Shown here piece after piece: positions 55,505 to 64,000 of a DNA stretch of 64,000 nucleotides. Position numbers and translations under genes: made by a program. Within the stretch, counting starts at the first letter, position 1; every line of letters starts with the position of its first letter. A model generated the notes under the pieces. That model searched no databases. It had not been told where the DNA came from and saw only the letters and a list, made by a program, of their open reading frames with translations. The DNA is from Gemmatimonadota bacterium (GTDB lineage: Bacteria; Gemmatimonadota; Gemmatimonadetes; Longimicrobiales; Gaopeijiaceae), in NCBI GenBank assembly GCA_022825135.1, contig JAJDYN010000011.1, forward strand, positions 1 through 64,000. The letters run 5' to 3'.

Positions 55505-56620
55505 ATGCATCACTCGATCAGCAGCCTCACCCGGAATGGCGACGCCCTGTCCGCAGTCTGGGCCGGCGGCGAACGGACCGATCTTCCCTACCTCTGGCTG
55601 CGCGACAATTGCGGGTGCGCCGAGTGCCGGGTCGTGCAGACCACCGAGAAGCGATTCCACCTCTTCCGGGTCGACAAGGACCTGAAGCCAACGCAGGCCA
55701 CCCTCGAATGCGCCGGATCCGCCGACGAGGCGATCTCGATCGCCTGGCCGGACGGGCACCGCACCCGCTACCTCTCGAGCGAGATCCGCGGTCTGCTGAA
55801 CCGGCCTGGTTTCGACCTGCGTTACTGGGGTGGCGGCTTCCAGCCGCGGAGGTTCGACTACCAGCGGTTCCTGGCGCGCGACCGTGCCGCCGCCGAGCTG
55901 ATCGACGAGTTTCTTCAGACCGGGGTCTGCGTGCTCGTCGACGCTCCAACAGAACCGGATTCGTCGGAGCAGCTCGCTGCCCGTCTGGGCCCGGTCCGCG
56001 AGGTGCTGTTCGAGCGCATCCACAACGTCATGGTCGACCCGAAGGGGTACAACATCGCTCACACGGGCCTGGCCGTCGCCCCGCACAATGACTTCACCAG
56101 CTACACCTGGCCACCGAGCGTGCAGGCGCTGCACATGCTGGTGAACGAGGTTGAGGGCGGCGAGTCCATCGTCGTGGACGGCTTCGGCCTGCTCGACGGG
56201 CTGCGCAGCGACTACCCCGACAAGTTCGATGCGCTGTGCGCTGTGCCGGTGCCGTTCCGCATCTTCAGCGAGCGATACGAAGTCTACGCCGCCAACCCCA
56301 TGGTCGAGCTGGACAGCGCGGGCGAGGTCAGGCTGATGCGCTTCAACACGGCGCAGATGCAGGCCGTCCCCCTCTCGGAGCCGCGGCTGAGCGACTTCTA
56401 CGACGCCTATCACGAGCTGTCCCGGCGCGTCAATGACGTTGGCGCGCAGGTGACCTTCCGGTTGGAGGGCGGGCAGGTCCTGCTGTGCGCCGGGCACCGC
56501 GTGCTGCACGGCCGCACTGCGCTCCGTTCGAATGGACGGCGGCACCTCCAGGACGCCTACTTCGAGCACGACAACGTGCGCACCCACCTCAGGTGGCTGC
56601 ACCTCAGCGGCCGGATCTGA
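55505..56620 (+). CDS. Fe(II)/2-oxoglutarate oxygenase, gamma-butyrobetaine-hydroxylase-like (TmpA-like)
   Basis: 371 aa. The N-terminal zinc domain has C36-x-C38-x2-C41 (RDNCGCAECR) and H85 (WPDGHRTRY), as in BBOX. The catalytic domain carries H194-x-D196 (PHNDFTSYTW) and a distal H335 with R337 (HRVLHGRTAL) for iron and 2OG. Homologues hydroxylate gamma-butyrobetaine, trimethyllysine or 2-trimethylaminoethylphosphonate (TmpA). The divergent HD oxygenase makes a TmpA-like phosphonate role attractive but substrate is unproven. GGAGG lies seven bases before the ATG. Confidence 0.83.
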   Translation: MHHSISSLTRNGDALSAVWAGGERTDLPYLWLRDNCGCAECRVVQTTEKRFHLFRVDKDLKPTQATLECAGSADEAISIAWPDGHRTRYLSSEIRGLLNRPGFDLRYWGGGFQPRRFDYQRFLARDRAAAELIDEFLQTGVCVLVDAPTEPDSSEQLAARLGPVREVLFERIHNVMVDPKGYNIAHTGLAVAPHNDFTSYTWPPSVQALHMLVNEVEGGESIVVDGFGLLDGLRSDYPDKFDALCAVPVPFRIFSERYEVYAANPMVELDSAGEVRLMRFNTAQMQAVPLSEPRLSDFYDAYHELSRRVNDVGAQVTFRLEGGQVLLCAGHRVLHGRTALRSNGRRHLQDAYFEHDNVRTHLRWLHLSGRI

Positions 56621-56688
56621 AGGGCGGCGGGCCTGCGCCATCGGCCGAGCAGCCGGCCGACGGCGGTCAACCAGCCGCAAGGGGACGA

Positions 56689-57582
56689 ATGCCACCTCCC
56701 TCGACGACGCCTCGCGCCGCGCTCCGCGACCTGGCCCTCGGCGCCTCGGTGGAGATCCTGCCGGGTCAGCTGCCATCTCCGGAAGTCCTCGCCGGCCACC
56801 TCCCGCGAGGTGCCTCCGTCTACATACCGTACCCTCCGAAGGGCCGGTGGCCGGACACGATCGCCGCCTGCGAACAGGCGCTGGCGGCGGGCATGAAGCC
56901 GGTGCCGCACCTGCCCGCGCGATCGGTGCGCAGCGCGCGCGAGCTCGACGACTGGCTGGCCAGCGTGGTGGAGACGGGAGTGGACTCCCTGATGCTGATG
57001 GCCGGAGACCGCGCCACGCCCGCCGGCCCATACCCGGATACGCCGGCCCTGCTCGACTCCGGGCTCCTGGCCGAGCACGGTCTGCGGAGGCTCGGCGTCA
57101 CCTCGTATCCGGAGGGGCACCCGCTCATCGGACAAGCCGATCTCGATGAAGCACTCCGGCGCAAGAGGGAATACGCGCGGGCAACGGGTTCGGAGCTGTG
57201 GATCGTGACCCAGTTCGTGTTCTCGCCCTCCCCGGCGCTCGCCTGGCTGGCGCGGATGCGGGACGCGGGTTGCACGCTGCCGGTTCGCATCGGGCTGCCG
57301 GGGCCGGTCGCACTGGGCGCTCTGATCGGCTACGCGGTCCGCTCCGGCGTCGTGGCGTCCGCGCGGGCGTTGAAACGCAAGCCCGGCATCGCGCGGCTGG
57401 CGGGCAGATGGTCGCCCACTCCCGTCGCACTGGCGCTGGCCCGGCACCTGGCCGCCCGCGAGACTACGCCTGCCCTCGACATCCATCTGTTCACCTTCGG
57501 GGGACTTGCGGATGCCGCCGAATGGCTGTCGAAGCTGCGGAAACCCGACGGATTGGCGGCTTGTCCCCCAGGAACCAGCTGA
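56689..57582 (+). CDS. Methylenetetrahydrofolate-reductase-like TIM-barrel protein
   Basis: 297 aa. VYIPYPPKGRWPDTIAACEQALAAGMKPVPHLPARS, LMLMAGDRATPAGP, GVTSYPEGHPLIG, LWIVTQFVFSP and PVRIGLPGPVALG mirror the MetF barrel, with the flavin-binding and folate-contact segments in order. MetF-like paralogues sit in several methylamine/betaine demethylation clusters. Here it follows the 2OG oxygenase by 68 bases, so it may recycle one-carbon units released from a methylated amine. AAGGGGA precedes the ATG. Confidence 0.78.
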   Translation: MPPPSTTPRAALRDLALGASVEILPGQLPSPEVLAGHLPRGASVYIPYPPKGRWPDTIAACEQALAAGMKPVPHLPARSVRSARELDDWLASVVETGVDSLMLMAGDRATPAGPYPDTPALLDSGLLAEHGLRRLGVTSYPEGHPLIGQADLDEALRRKREYARATGSELWIVTQFVFSPSPALAWLARMRDAGCTLPVRIGLPGPVALGALIGYAVRSGVVASARALKRKPGIARLAGRWSPTPVALALARHLAARETTPALDIHLFTFGGLADAAEWLSKLRKPDGLAACPPGTS

Positions 57583-57618
57583 ATTGGCACACAACAGAGG
57601 GCTGACAGGAGGTATTCC

Positions 57619-59124
57619 ATGCGGCGTCGGACAAACACCCTTCTGATCGGTGCGGCCCTCGCCGCCACGCTCGCGGGCTGCGCTCCCACCGGCGCGCCGC
57701 CCACCGGAGGCGACGGGACGCCAGCCCGCGTCGACGCCGTCTTCGCCGACTACGCCAGCCCTTCAGGCCCCGGCTGCGCCCTGGGCGTGATCCGCGACGG
57801 CGACCTGATCCACGCTGCGGGCTACGGCACCGCCAACCTCGACCACGGCATCCCCAACGGACCCGCGACCGTCTTCCGCACCGGCTCCGTCTCCAAGCAG
57901 TTCACCGCCGGCGCGATCGCCCTCCTGGCCATCCGGGGAGAGTTGGAGCTCGATGCTCCGGTCCAACGCTACATCCCCGAGTTTCCGGACTACCCCGACC
58001 CCCCCACGGTCCGGCACCTGATTCACCACACCTCGGGGGTGCGCGACTACATCGTGCTCATGTCCCTCGCAGGCAACCGGAGCGAGGATTTCTACACCAA
58101 CCAGGAGGTTCTCGACGCCATCAACCGGCAGCGCGAGCTGAATTTCATGCCCGGGGCCGAGTACCTCTACAGCAACGCCGGCTACCTCCTGCTCGGCGAG
58201 ATCGTGGCCAGGGTTTCGGGACAGAGCCTGCGCGAGTTCGCCGAGAGCGAGTTCTTCGGCCCCCTGGGCATGACCCATACCCACTTCCACGACGACCACA
58301 ACGAGATCGTGCCCAACCGGGCCATCGGCTACGCCCCCACGGACGACGGCTTCCGCATCAACGTGACCACGCTCGACATGGTGGGCGACGGCGGCGTCTT
58401 CACCTCGGTGGAGGAATGGGTCGCGTGGGACCGCAACCTGTCGGAGGGCACCGTCGGCGGGCCCGAGTGGGTGGCGCTCATGCACGAGCGCGGGGTGCTC
58501 AACTCGGGCGACACCATCCCCTACGCCTTCGGCATCTCGCACGGCGAGCACCGCGGGCTGGCGACGGTGGGCCATACCGGCTCGTGGGTCGGCTACCGGG
58601 CGGCGATGTCGCGCTATCCGGAGGCCGGCTATTCGTTCGTGGCGTTCTGCAACCGGTCGGCGATCGCCCCCGTGACGCTCATCGCGAGCACGGCCGAGAT
58701 CTACCTGGAAGACGGGATGGAGCCGGTGGAGGAGGCCGTGGACGACGAGGCCACAGAGGACGAGACAGCTGACGAGATGACGGCCGAGGCCGCGGAAGCG
58801 GATGCGTCGGAGGACGCCTCGGCAGACCGTGCCCCGCAGGATCGGTCCGACCCCGATGTGCCCAACCGCGCGCGCTACGCCGGCTCGTTCTACAGCGCCG
58901 AGCTGGATACCACCTATCGGATTGTGGAGGAGGGTGGTGCCGGGCTCACACTCCATGTGGGCCGCCTGGATCCGACCGCGCTGCGGGGTGAGTCGGACGG
59001 GGTGCTTGCGAGTGAGCGCGGGATGACCTTCCGGTTCTCGGAACTCGCCGGCGGCCGCTACCAGGCGATGATGGTCGACGCAGGCCGGGTCAGGAACCTG
59101 CGGTTCGGGCGGGTGGAAGGGTAG
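57619..59124 (+). CDS. Serine hydrolase (class C beta-lactamase-like) lipoprotein
   Basis: 501 aa. A lipobox (LAGC) at the N-terminus. Catalytic S-x-x-K is in TGSVSKQFTAG, the Y-x-N in YSNAGYLLLG and the H-x-G in VGHTGSWVGY. A roughly 60-residue acidic Glu/Asp/Ala linker (DDEATEDETADEMTAEAAEA) leads to a small C-terminal beta-domain of unknown role. Such esterase/D-aminopeptidase-like proteins are abundant in this phylum. AGGAGG precedes the ATG. Confidence 0.85.
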   Translation: MRRRTNTLLIGAALAATLAGCAPTGAPPTGGDGTPARVDAVFADYASPSGPGCALGVIRDGDLIHAAGYGTANLDHGIPNGPATVFRTGSVSKQFTAGAIALLAIRGELELDAPVQRYIPEFPDYPDPPTVRHLIHHTSGVRDYIVLMSLAGNRSEDFYTNQEVLDAINRQRELNFMPGAEYLYSNAGYLLLGEIVARVSGQSLREFAESEFFGPLGMTHTHFHDDHNEIVPNRAIGYAPTDDGFRINVTTLDMVGDGGVFTSVEEWVAWDRNLSEGTVGGPEWVALMHERGVLNSGDTIPYAFGISHGEHRGLATVGHTGSWVGYRAAMSRYPEAGYSFVAFCNRSAIAPVTLIASTAEIYLEDGMEPVEEAVDDEATEDETADEMTAEAAEADASEDASADRAPQDRSDPDVPNRARYAGSFYSAELDTTYRIVEEGGAGLTLHVGRLDPTALRGESDGVLASERGMTFRFSELAGGRYQAMMVDAGRVRNLRFGRVEG

Positions 59125-59131
59125 GGTAGCA

Positions 59132-59305
59132 TCACGCCACGTCGTGTTCCTTGATCCAGTCCCGCAGGGCGTGATCTATCCGCGTCTGCCACCCCCGGCC
59201 TCCGGCCCGAAAATGGTCGATGACGTCCTGCGACAACCGGGGCGACCGAATGGCTGAATGGGAGCACCCCTGACAGACAGGCGGGAGTACAATTCCCGCG
59301 CGCAT
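59132..59305 (-). CDS. BrnA-like antitoxin remnant or very short antitoxin
   Basis: 57 aa. The C-terminal 40 residues (AIRSPRLSQDVIDHFRAGGR, then GWQTRIDHALRDWIKEH) match the BrnA ribbon-helix-helix antitoxin pattern L-x-x-D-V-x-x-x-F-(R/K)-A-x-G-(R/K)-G-W-Q-T-R-I-(D/N)-x-A-L-R. The residues before it, with CQGC, do not look like BrnA. No BrnT toxin is upstream on this strand. It overlaps the start region of the TonB receptor gene and ends 8 bases from the serine hydrolase stop. Confidence 0.6.
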   Translation of the reverse strand: MRAGIVLPPVCQGCSHSAIRSPRLSQDVIDHFRAGGRGWQTRIDHALRDWIKEHDVA

Positions 59306-59422
59306 CCGCGTACTCTTGTGGCGCAGTTCGTGCAGGATCCGGGGCGCGATGCCAAGTCCGCCGGTGCGGCGGAGCCGGGCTCGCCAGGCCTGTCAGTGGC
59401 AACCGGGAGGGACGTGGACACG

Positions 59423-61759
59423 ATGTGCGCGCGATTCGCGACGGGGACGGCGATCCTGCTTTCGCTCCTCGCCTTCACTGCACCCGTACCCGCCTTTGCC
59501 CAGGCGAGTCAGCTCAGCGGTCGGATTCGGTCGGAGGACGGCCGACCCGTCGAAGGCGCGCTGGCGGAGGTCAACCCGGTTTCGGACTCGACGCGGGTCG
59601 AATACACCCTCGCGGATGAGCTGGGCTTCTTCGCCTTCCGCGATCTGGAGCCGGGCGCGTACATGCTCAGGGTGACCCGAATCGGCTTCCGGGAATACCG
59701 GGAGCAGGTGAGCGTCGAGGCGGACGGGACCGAGGTCGAGGTAGCAATGACTTCGCAGGCGATCGTGATTGCGGGCATCACGGTGGAGGCCGAGCGCAGC
59801 CGCGCCAAGACCCGCTTCGAGGAATCGGCCGGGATCACCGTGCAGGAGATCGAGGCCGCCGCGCTTAAGTCGCTCCCCATCATCGCCGAGTCGGACCCGC
59901 TCCGGGCCATCGAGGTGCTTCCCGGCGTGACCACCGTGTCGGACTTCTCGGCGGCGTTCAACGTCCGCGGCGGCTCCGCCGACCAGAACCTCATCCTCCT
60001 CGACGAAGTGCCCATCTTCAATCCGTTCCACCTGGGAGGCATCTTCTCCGTCTTCAACGCGGACATGGTGGACCGGGTCGAGCTGCAGTCCGGAGGCTTC
60101 GCGGCCGAGTACGGGGGCCGGGTCTCCTCGGTGCTGACCGTCGAGAGCGATCCCGGAGACGGAGCGTTCGGGGTCGACGCGGGCATCAGCGTCCTGGCAT
60201 CGCGCCTGGCGGTCAACGGCACGATTCCCCGCGGCGCCACCGAGAAGCTGGGGTTCCAGACGACCCGCTGGCGCGTGTCCGGGCGGCGCTCCTACCTGGA
60301 TGTGCTCTTCAAGCCCTGGGTCGACTTCCCGTACCACATGTCGGACGTGCAGGGCGTCTTCGAGGCGTGGACGGGGAGTGGAAGCCGGCTCCGTTTCGTC
60401 GGCTACACGGGGCGGGACGTCGTGGACCTCTCGGGAGTCGACGACACGCCCCTCCCGATCCGATGGTGGTGGGGAAACGATGCGATCGGCGGTTCGTGGA
60501 CGCAGTCCATGAGCGGGGGCGCTTCGATGGCTGTGCGCGCCTCCCTGTCCCGCTTCGGATCCGATCTGTCCTTTCCGGAGGCCGACGCGGAGTTCAAGAC
60601 CGCGGTCGAGCAGGCAAGCGCGGGCGCCGATTTCGAGGCGCTTCCGGCATGGGCGACGCGCTGGAAGTCGGGGGTAAGCGCCAAGCAGGTCTCGTACGAC
60701 AACGGCCTGCTCGGGGGCGGCTCGACCTTCCTGGACCAGGAGGGCAGCGGTGTCGAGATCGCGGGATACAGCCAGGTGCACTGGGATCCCAGCCCGGACT
60801 GGCTGGTGGAGGGCGGCGTGCGGGTGGACTACTGGCGGCCGAGCGCCGGAGAGACGGAAGCAACGCTGTCGCCCCGCTTCGCCGTGCGGCGCTTCCTGCG
60901 GGACAGGAATTCGGCGGTGCGCCTGGCCGCGGGCCGGTACAGTCAGTTCATCCACTCGACGAGGGACGAGGAGTTCCCTTTCGGGATCGACACCTGGGTG
61001 CTGGCGGGCGCGGAGGCCCCGCGCGTCGTGTCTGACCAGGTGCAGGTGGGGGCCGAGACCTTCTTCGGCGAGGATGACGACTGGTTCGCGTCGCTCGAAG
61101 GCTACTTCCGCACCTTCGACGGTGTCGCCGCGGTCAACGCGGTCGACGATCCGAACAACGACACCGACGCGCTGGTGGCGGGGGACGGCGATGCGTACGG
61201 CGTGGACCTCTACGTGAAGCGGGACCGGGGCACGACCACCGGCTGGATCTCCGTCTCGTTCCTCAAGACCCTCCGGTCGTTCCCGGACACCCGCGTCGGC
61301 ATCGAGCCCAAGCCCCTGATCACCTTTCCGCCGGTCTTCGACCGCCGCTTCGAAGTCGATCTCGCCTTGCGCAGGCCCCTCAACTGGTGGGGGCTCGAAC
61401 TGGGCGTCAGGGCCAATTTCGGCACCGGTCTGCCGTTCACCCGGCCGCTCGGCATCTACAACGTATACCGCAGCCATCTGACCAGCAGCGTCGCGGATGT
61501 CGACGACGGAAACGCGGTGCTGCTCGGGCCGAGAAACGGTGATCGCTATCCGTCCAGGCACCGGCTTGACCTGTCGTTGCGCAAGACCATCACGAAGGGC
61601 TGGGGGACGATGACGCCGTACCTGAGCGTGATCAACGTCACCAACAAGAAGAACCCGCTGTTCTACTTCTACAACTACGACGCCTCGCCACCGACCCGGG
61701 AGGGCGTGTCGATGATCCCGCTGCTTCCCACGCTGGGCCTCGAGGCCTCGTTCCGATGA
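59423..61759 (+). CDS. TonB-dependent outer-membrane receptor with carboxypeptidase-regulatory domain
   Basis: About 778 aa with a signal peptide ending in AFAQ. A CarboxypepD_reg domain (LSGRIRSEDGRPVEGALAEV) is followed by a plug (FNVRGGSADQNLILLDEVPIFNPFHLGG, VELQSGGFAAEYGGRVSSVLTV) and a 22-strand-type barrel ending in an aromatic (SFR). It imports a substrate that cannot be read from sequence. GGGAGGG lies 11 bases before the ATG at 59423. It overlaps a lipoprotein gene. Confidence 0.87.
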   Translation: MCARFATGTAILLSLLAFTAPVPAFAQASQLSGRIRSEDGRPVEGALAEVNPVSDSTRVEYTLADELGFFAFRDLEPGAYMLRVTRIGFREYREQVSVEADGTEVEVAMTSQAIVIAGITVEAERSRAKTRFEESAGITVQEIEAAALKSLPIIAESDPLRAIEVLPGVTTVSDFSAAFNVRGGSADQNLILLDEVPIFNPFHLGGIFSVFNADMVDRVELQSGGFAAEYGGRVSSVLTVESDPGDGAFGVDAGISVLASRLAVNGTIPRGATEKLGFQTTRWRVSGRRSYLDVLFKPWVDFPYHMSDVQGVFEAWTGSGSRLRFVGYTGRDVVDLSGVDDTPLPIRWWWGNDAIGGSWTQSMSGGASMAVRASLSRFGSDLSFPEADAEFKTAVEQASAGADFEALPAWATRWKSGVSAKQVSYDNGLLGGGSTFLDQEGSGVEIAGYSQVHWDPSPDWLVEGGVRVDYWRPSAGETEATLSPRFAVRRFLRDRNSAVRLAAGRYSQFIHSTRDEEFPFGIDTWVLAGAEAPRVVSDQVQVGAETFFGEDDDWFASLEGYFRTFDGVAAVNAVDDPNNDTDALVAGDGDAYGVDLYVKRDRGTTTGWISVSFLKTLRSFPDTRVGIEPKPLITFPPVFDRRFEVDLALRRPLNWWGLELGVRANFGTGLPFTRPLGIYNVYRSHLTSSVADVDDGNAVLLGPRNGDRYPSRHRLDLSLRKTITKGWGTMTPYLSVINVTNKKNPLFYFYNYDASPPTREGVSMIPLLPTLGLEASFR

Positions 61760-62745
61760 TGGGCGCGAGATCATTGCGCGTGTGCGCGACGCTGAGCGCC
61801 GTGACCGCCGCGGCAGTGCTGACCGGTTGCGAGCTCACCGAGGTGACCCTCACGGAATCGGACGACGTGGTGATCGCCGAGACGCGGCTGGTCCTCGATC
61901 TCGAGGGCGAGGACGGGGCAGCGTCCCTGAATGTGTACACGTACCTGCACCGTACCCTCAGCGCCGCGCGCGCGGACGAGGTGGAGGGCGCCATCGTGCG
62001 CCTGTCGGGCGCCTCGGGCGGGGTTGTTCATCTCGACCCGACGGACGACGGCAACGCCTGCCTCAGTCAGGACCCCGAAGAACCGAACGAGGATGTCGGC
62101 TCCTGCTACCGGGCGATCGTCTCCCCCTCCCCATTCGCTCCGCGGGAAGTCGTCGAGCTCGAGGTGATCCTGGCCGACGGCAACACCCTCACCGCATCCA
62201 GCCGCATCCCCGGCGCCTTCGACTTTGTGGGGCTCACCCAGGAAGACGGGCACTGCCGCATCGAGCCCGACACCAACTACCGGTTCACCTGGACCGAGGC
62301 CGCGGGCACGTGGTCGTACCTGTCCGACACCTGGCTCAGAGGGTTGCCCGAGGCGCTGGCCGGACAGGACATCGAGGTGCCTGACTCGCTGTACCTCACC
62401 GGATTCGGGATCGGGCAGGACGACACGGATGTTCTCTTCCCCGGGGAATACGGGCTGTTCGATGTAGGGGACGGCATCGAGACCGATCTGCTGCGCATTC
62501 TCGACGATGGCCTACCGGGCGGCGCCTGGGGGAGGATCGCGTTCGCGGCCACCGACCGGAACTGGGTGAACTGGATCCGGGGCGGCAACTTCAACCCCTC
62601 GGGGATCATCCGCGTTCCTTCCGTATTCGGGGATGGGACCGGCTTCTTCGGCACCGCGACGCAGCGGGTGCTCCACGTCCGGGCAGGCGCGGCGGGCGAG
62701 GGAATGCCACCGCTGTGCGGGCCTGCCGCGCCCCCGGGGTCCTGA
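61756..62745 (+). CDS. Lipoprotein partner of the TonB receptor (DUF4249-like)
   Basis: 329 aa with lipobox VLTGC. Beta-rich region VVIAETRLVLDLEGEDG and AIVRLSGASGGVVHLDP, with four cysteines (CLSQD, SCYRAI, HCRIEP and PPLCGP). It starts inside the receptor stop (ATGA). Position and layout resemble DUF4249-type lipoproteins that follow receptors in Bacteroidota-like operons; the family assignment is tentative. Confidence 0.6.
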   Translation: MMGARSLRVCATLSAVTAAAVLTGCELTEVTLTESDDVVIAETRLVLDLEGEDGAASLNVYTYLHRTLSAARADEVEGAIVRLSGASGGVVHLDPTDDGNACLSQDPEEPNEDVGSCYRAIVSPSPFAPREVVELEVILADGNTLTASSRIPGAFDFVGLTQEDGHCRIEPDTNYRFTWTEAAGTWSYLSDTWLRGLPEALAGQDIEVPDSLYLTGFGIGQDDTDVLFPGEYGLFDVGDGIETDLLRILDDGLPGGAWGRIAFAATDRNWVNWIRGGNFNPSGIIRVPSVFGDGTGFFGTATQRVLHVRAGAAGEGMPPLCGPAAPPGS

Positions 62746-62754
62746 GAGACCCCC

Positions 62755-64000
62755 TTACCGCGCCAGCGGGTCGGGCCGCAACTGGAACTGAAGCACTTTG
62801 CTGGGCGTGCCCCTCCCGCCTTCCATATGGAACGGCGCCCGGGTGCTCACGGTCGCCCACAGCCCCCTTCCCTTCCAACCTCCGTCCGGGTCATCGATGC
62901 GGCCGTCCAGCCACTTGGTGTAGAAGCCGAGCGGATAGGGGACGCGCAGGACGATCCACTCCCCGTCCACGAGCGCCAGCAGCCCCTCGGATGCGTTGCC
63001 GGTGTTGATGGGCACGTTCTCGCCCAGCCCGAAGACGTTGAACTGATCCACCCAGGTGTAGTAGCTCGCCTCGGCGCTGCCGGGCGCGGTCACGCCCCGG
63101 ATCTGCGGGAGCGGCTCGCGATGGAAGGTCCAGCCCTCCGGGCAGTGCTGCCCGGTGGCCTCCGGGCCGTTGAGCGGCCCGGTGCACTTCGTGCGGTCGA
63201 AGCTGGCCATGTGCCCGCTGGCGAGCGCAACCCACATCACGCCGTTCCGGTCGATGTCGCCGCCCCGTGGCGAGAACCCATTGATGGGCGCGCCGGTCTC
63301 GTCGAGCGGCAGCTCGTACAGCTCCGCGAGGGCGGTCGCCGGCGGATCAGGGCCCGGATCCAGCCGCACGATCGCGCCCGGATAGCCCAGCGACGTCGCC
63401 CAGACTGACCCGTCCGGCGCGGGCGCAACGGAGTAGAAGCCGGCCACGACCCTCTTGTCCATGGTGGGATCGACCGGCTCGCCCGGCTCGACGTAGTCGT
63501 CGCGCCGGCCGTTGCCGTTGGTGTCGAGGATGAGCGCGGTCCAGCCCTGGGAGGCCTCCTCGTCCCCGGTCTCCTCGAACATCCTCGTGTTCAGCCAGCC
63601 CACGACCTGTCCGCCGCCGCTGGTCCAGAGCGTGTTGTCCTCGTCCTCGGCGAACATGAGGTGGTGTGTACTGAAGCAGGTGCGAATGTGCGTGAGCTCC
63701 TCCGTCTCCGGATCCCACAACTGCAGGTGGCGCCGGGCGCTGTTGGTCGGGAAGAGTTGTGCCGACGGGTGGTCCGATCCCTCGCGACAGAAGTCGGGAT
63801 TCTCCGGGGGAGCCACCGTGGACGTGAGCCAGAGCCGCCCCCGCTCGTCCAGCATCGGGTTGTGGACGTTGTTCCTGCTCGTCCAGATGACTTCGTCTCC
63901 CCAGTAGGGCGACGGCTCGGGCATGCCCGGACCCGACGCGGGCTGCGTGCTCGGATCGCGGACCGTGAGCGGGATCTGCGTCGCGGCGTGGCCCACCGGA
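62755..64000 (-). CDS. Vgb/streptogramin-lyase-like propeller protein, 5' end outside the window
   Basis: At least 413 residues, open at the right edge. Repeats such as NPMLDERGRLWLTSTV, MFAEDEDNTLWTSGGGQVVGW, SVAPAPDGSVWATSLGYPGAIVRLDPGP and GDIDRNGVMWVALASGHMASFDR form a propeller of the streptogramin-lyase/NHL type. Cysteines and DTNGNGRRDDYV, a calcium-type loop, are present. Probably exported. Function unknown. Confidence 0.65.
   Translation of the reverse strand, partial: PVGHAATQIPLTVRDPSTQPASGPGMPEPSPYWGDEVIWTSRNNVHNPMLDERGRLWLTSTVAPPENPDFCREGSDHPSAQLFPTNSARRHLQLWDPETEELTHIRTCFSTHHLMFAEDEDNTLWTSGGGQVVGWLNTRMFEETGDEEASQGWTALILDTNGNGRRDDYVEPGEPVDPTMDKRVVAGFYSVAPAPDGSVWATSLGYPGAIVRLDPGPDPPATALAELYELPLDETGAPINGFSPRGGDIDRNGVMWVALASGHMASFDRTKCTGPLNGPEATGQHCPEGWTFHREPLPQIRGVTAPGSAEASYYTWVDQFNVFGLGENVPINTGNASEGLLALVDGEWIVLRVPYPLGFYTKWLDGRIDDPDGGWKGRGLWATVSTRAPFHMEGGRGTPSKVLQFQLRPDPLAR

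Noticed and set aside
59258..59422. 55-residue N-terminal extension of the TonB receptor
   Set aside because: A signal peptide starts at the ATG at 59423, and the extension overlaps the BrnA-like frame on the other strand.

Overview
The window is GC-rich throughout (only a few short AT-rich islands stand out) and has the protein repertoire of a heterotrophic, aerobic Gemmatimonadota-like bacterium. That placement is an inference from gene content: several 6-bladed beta-propeller lipoproteins with a G-x-G-P-x-E-(F/L) motif, soluble quinoprotein (PQQ-type) dehydrogenases, many secreted M20/M24/M28/S9 peptidases, sodium:solute symporters, a TonB receptor with a lipoprotein partner, and a DUF222/HNH protein. 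There is no rRNA, one tRNA (Ile-GAT), no CRISPR array and no intact transposase or prophage.

Layout. 0-6.3 kb: a divergent YchF-like ATPase, a secreted flavin-fold protein, a DUF4328 relic, a DUF222-HNH protein, a 700-bp repeat-rich gap with 81-bp and 16-bp tandem repeats, then a membrane protein/PadR operon with a palindromic promoter. 6.3-18.1 kb: two quinoprotein dehydrogenases, PhzF, tRNA-Ile, a Tat-exported FAD amine-oxidase-like protein, a cytosolic reductive-dehalogenase-like Fe-S protein, a propeller lipoprotein and an SSS symporter. 18.1-22.2 kb: orphan AbrB antitoxin, DUF983, an SDR, and M20 peptidase plus propeller. 22.3-27.6 kb: galactose cluster (galactokinase, SSS symporter and nucleotidyltransferase in one operon, divergent epimerase) with no GalT. 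27.6-33.3 kb: defence/toxin-type genes (HicAB, Fic with a DinB-like protein), an AT-rich island and a serpin lipoprotein. 33.6-40.7 kb: S9 peptidase, VOC, SRPBCC, malic enzyme-phosphotransacetylase, M24 peptidase.

40.8-47.0 kb is the most interesting block. A Rrf2-type regulator with a three-cysteine cluster heads an operon encoding a small one-helix protein, a CuA subunit II, a heme-copper subunit I whose helix-VI Tyr is replaced by Gln, and a membrane-domain-SCO fusion. The layout recalls the norSY-senC-orf1 (sNOR) nitric oxide reductase loci. Divergent from it is a fusion of cytochrome b, a 2x[4Fe-4S] ferredoxin and an MvhD-like Fe-S domain, overlapped by a small anchored protein. I read this as a candidate nitric-oxide-responsive respiratory module.

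47-54.5 kb: M28 peptidase, DAACS symporter, a plug-only TonB-like protein, a resolvase-like nuclease, an SLC13/RCK permease and a TonB-like N-terminus protein, ending in an exact 23-bp-period repeat array with a palindrome. 54.7-57.6 kb: an HD-domain putative di-iron oxygenase divergent from a gamma-butyrobetaine-hydroxylase-like 2OG oxygenase followed by an MTHFR-like protein, recalling TmpA/TmpB phosphonate catabolism linked to one-carbon metabolism. 57.6-64 kb: serine hydrolase lipoprotein, a short BrnA-like antitoxin remnant, TonB receptor plus lipoprotein, and a secreted-type propeller protein cut by the window edge.
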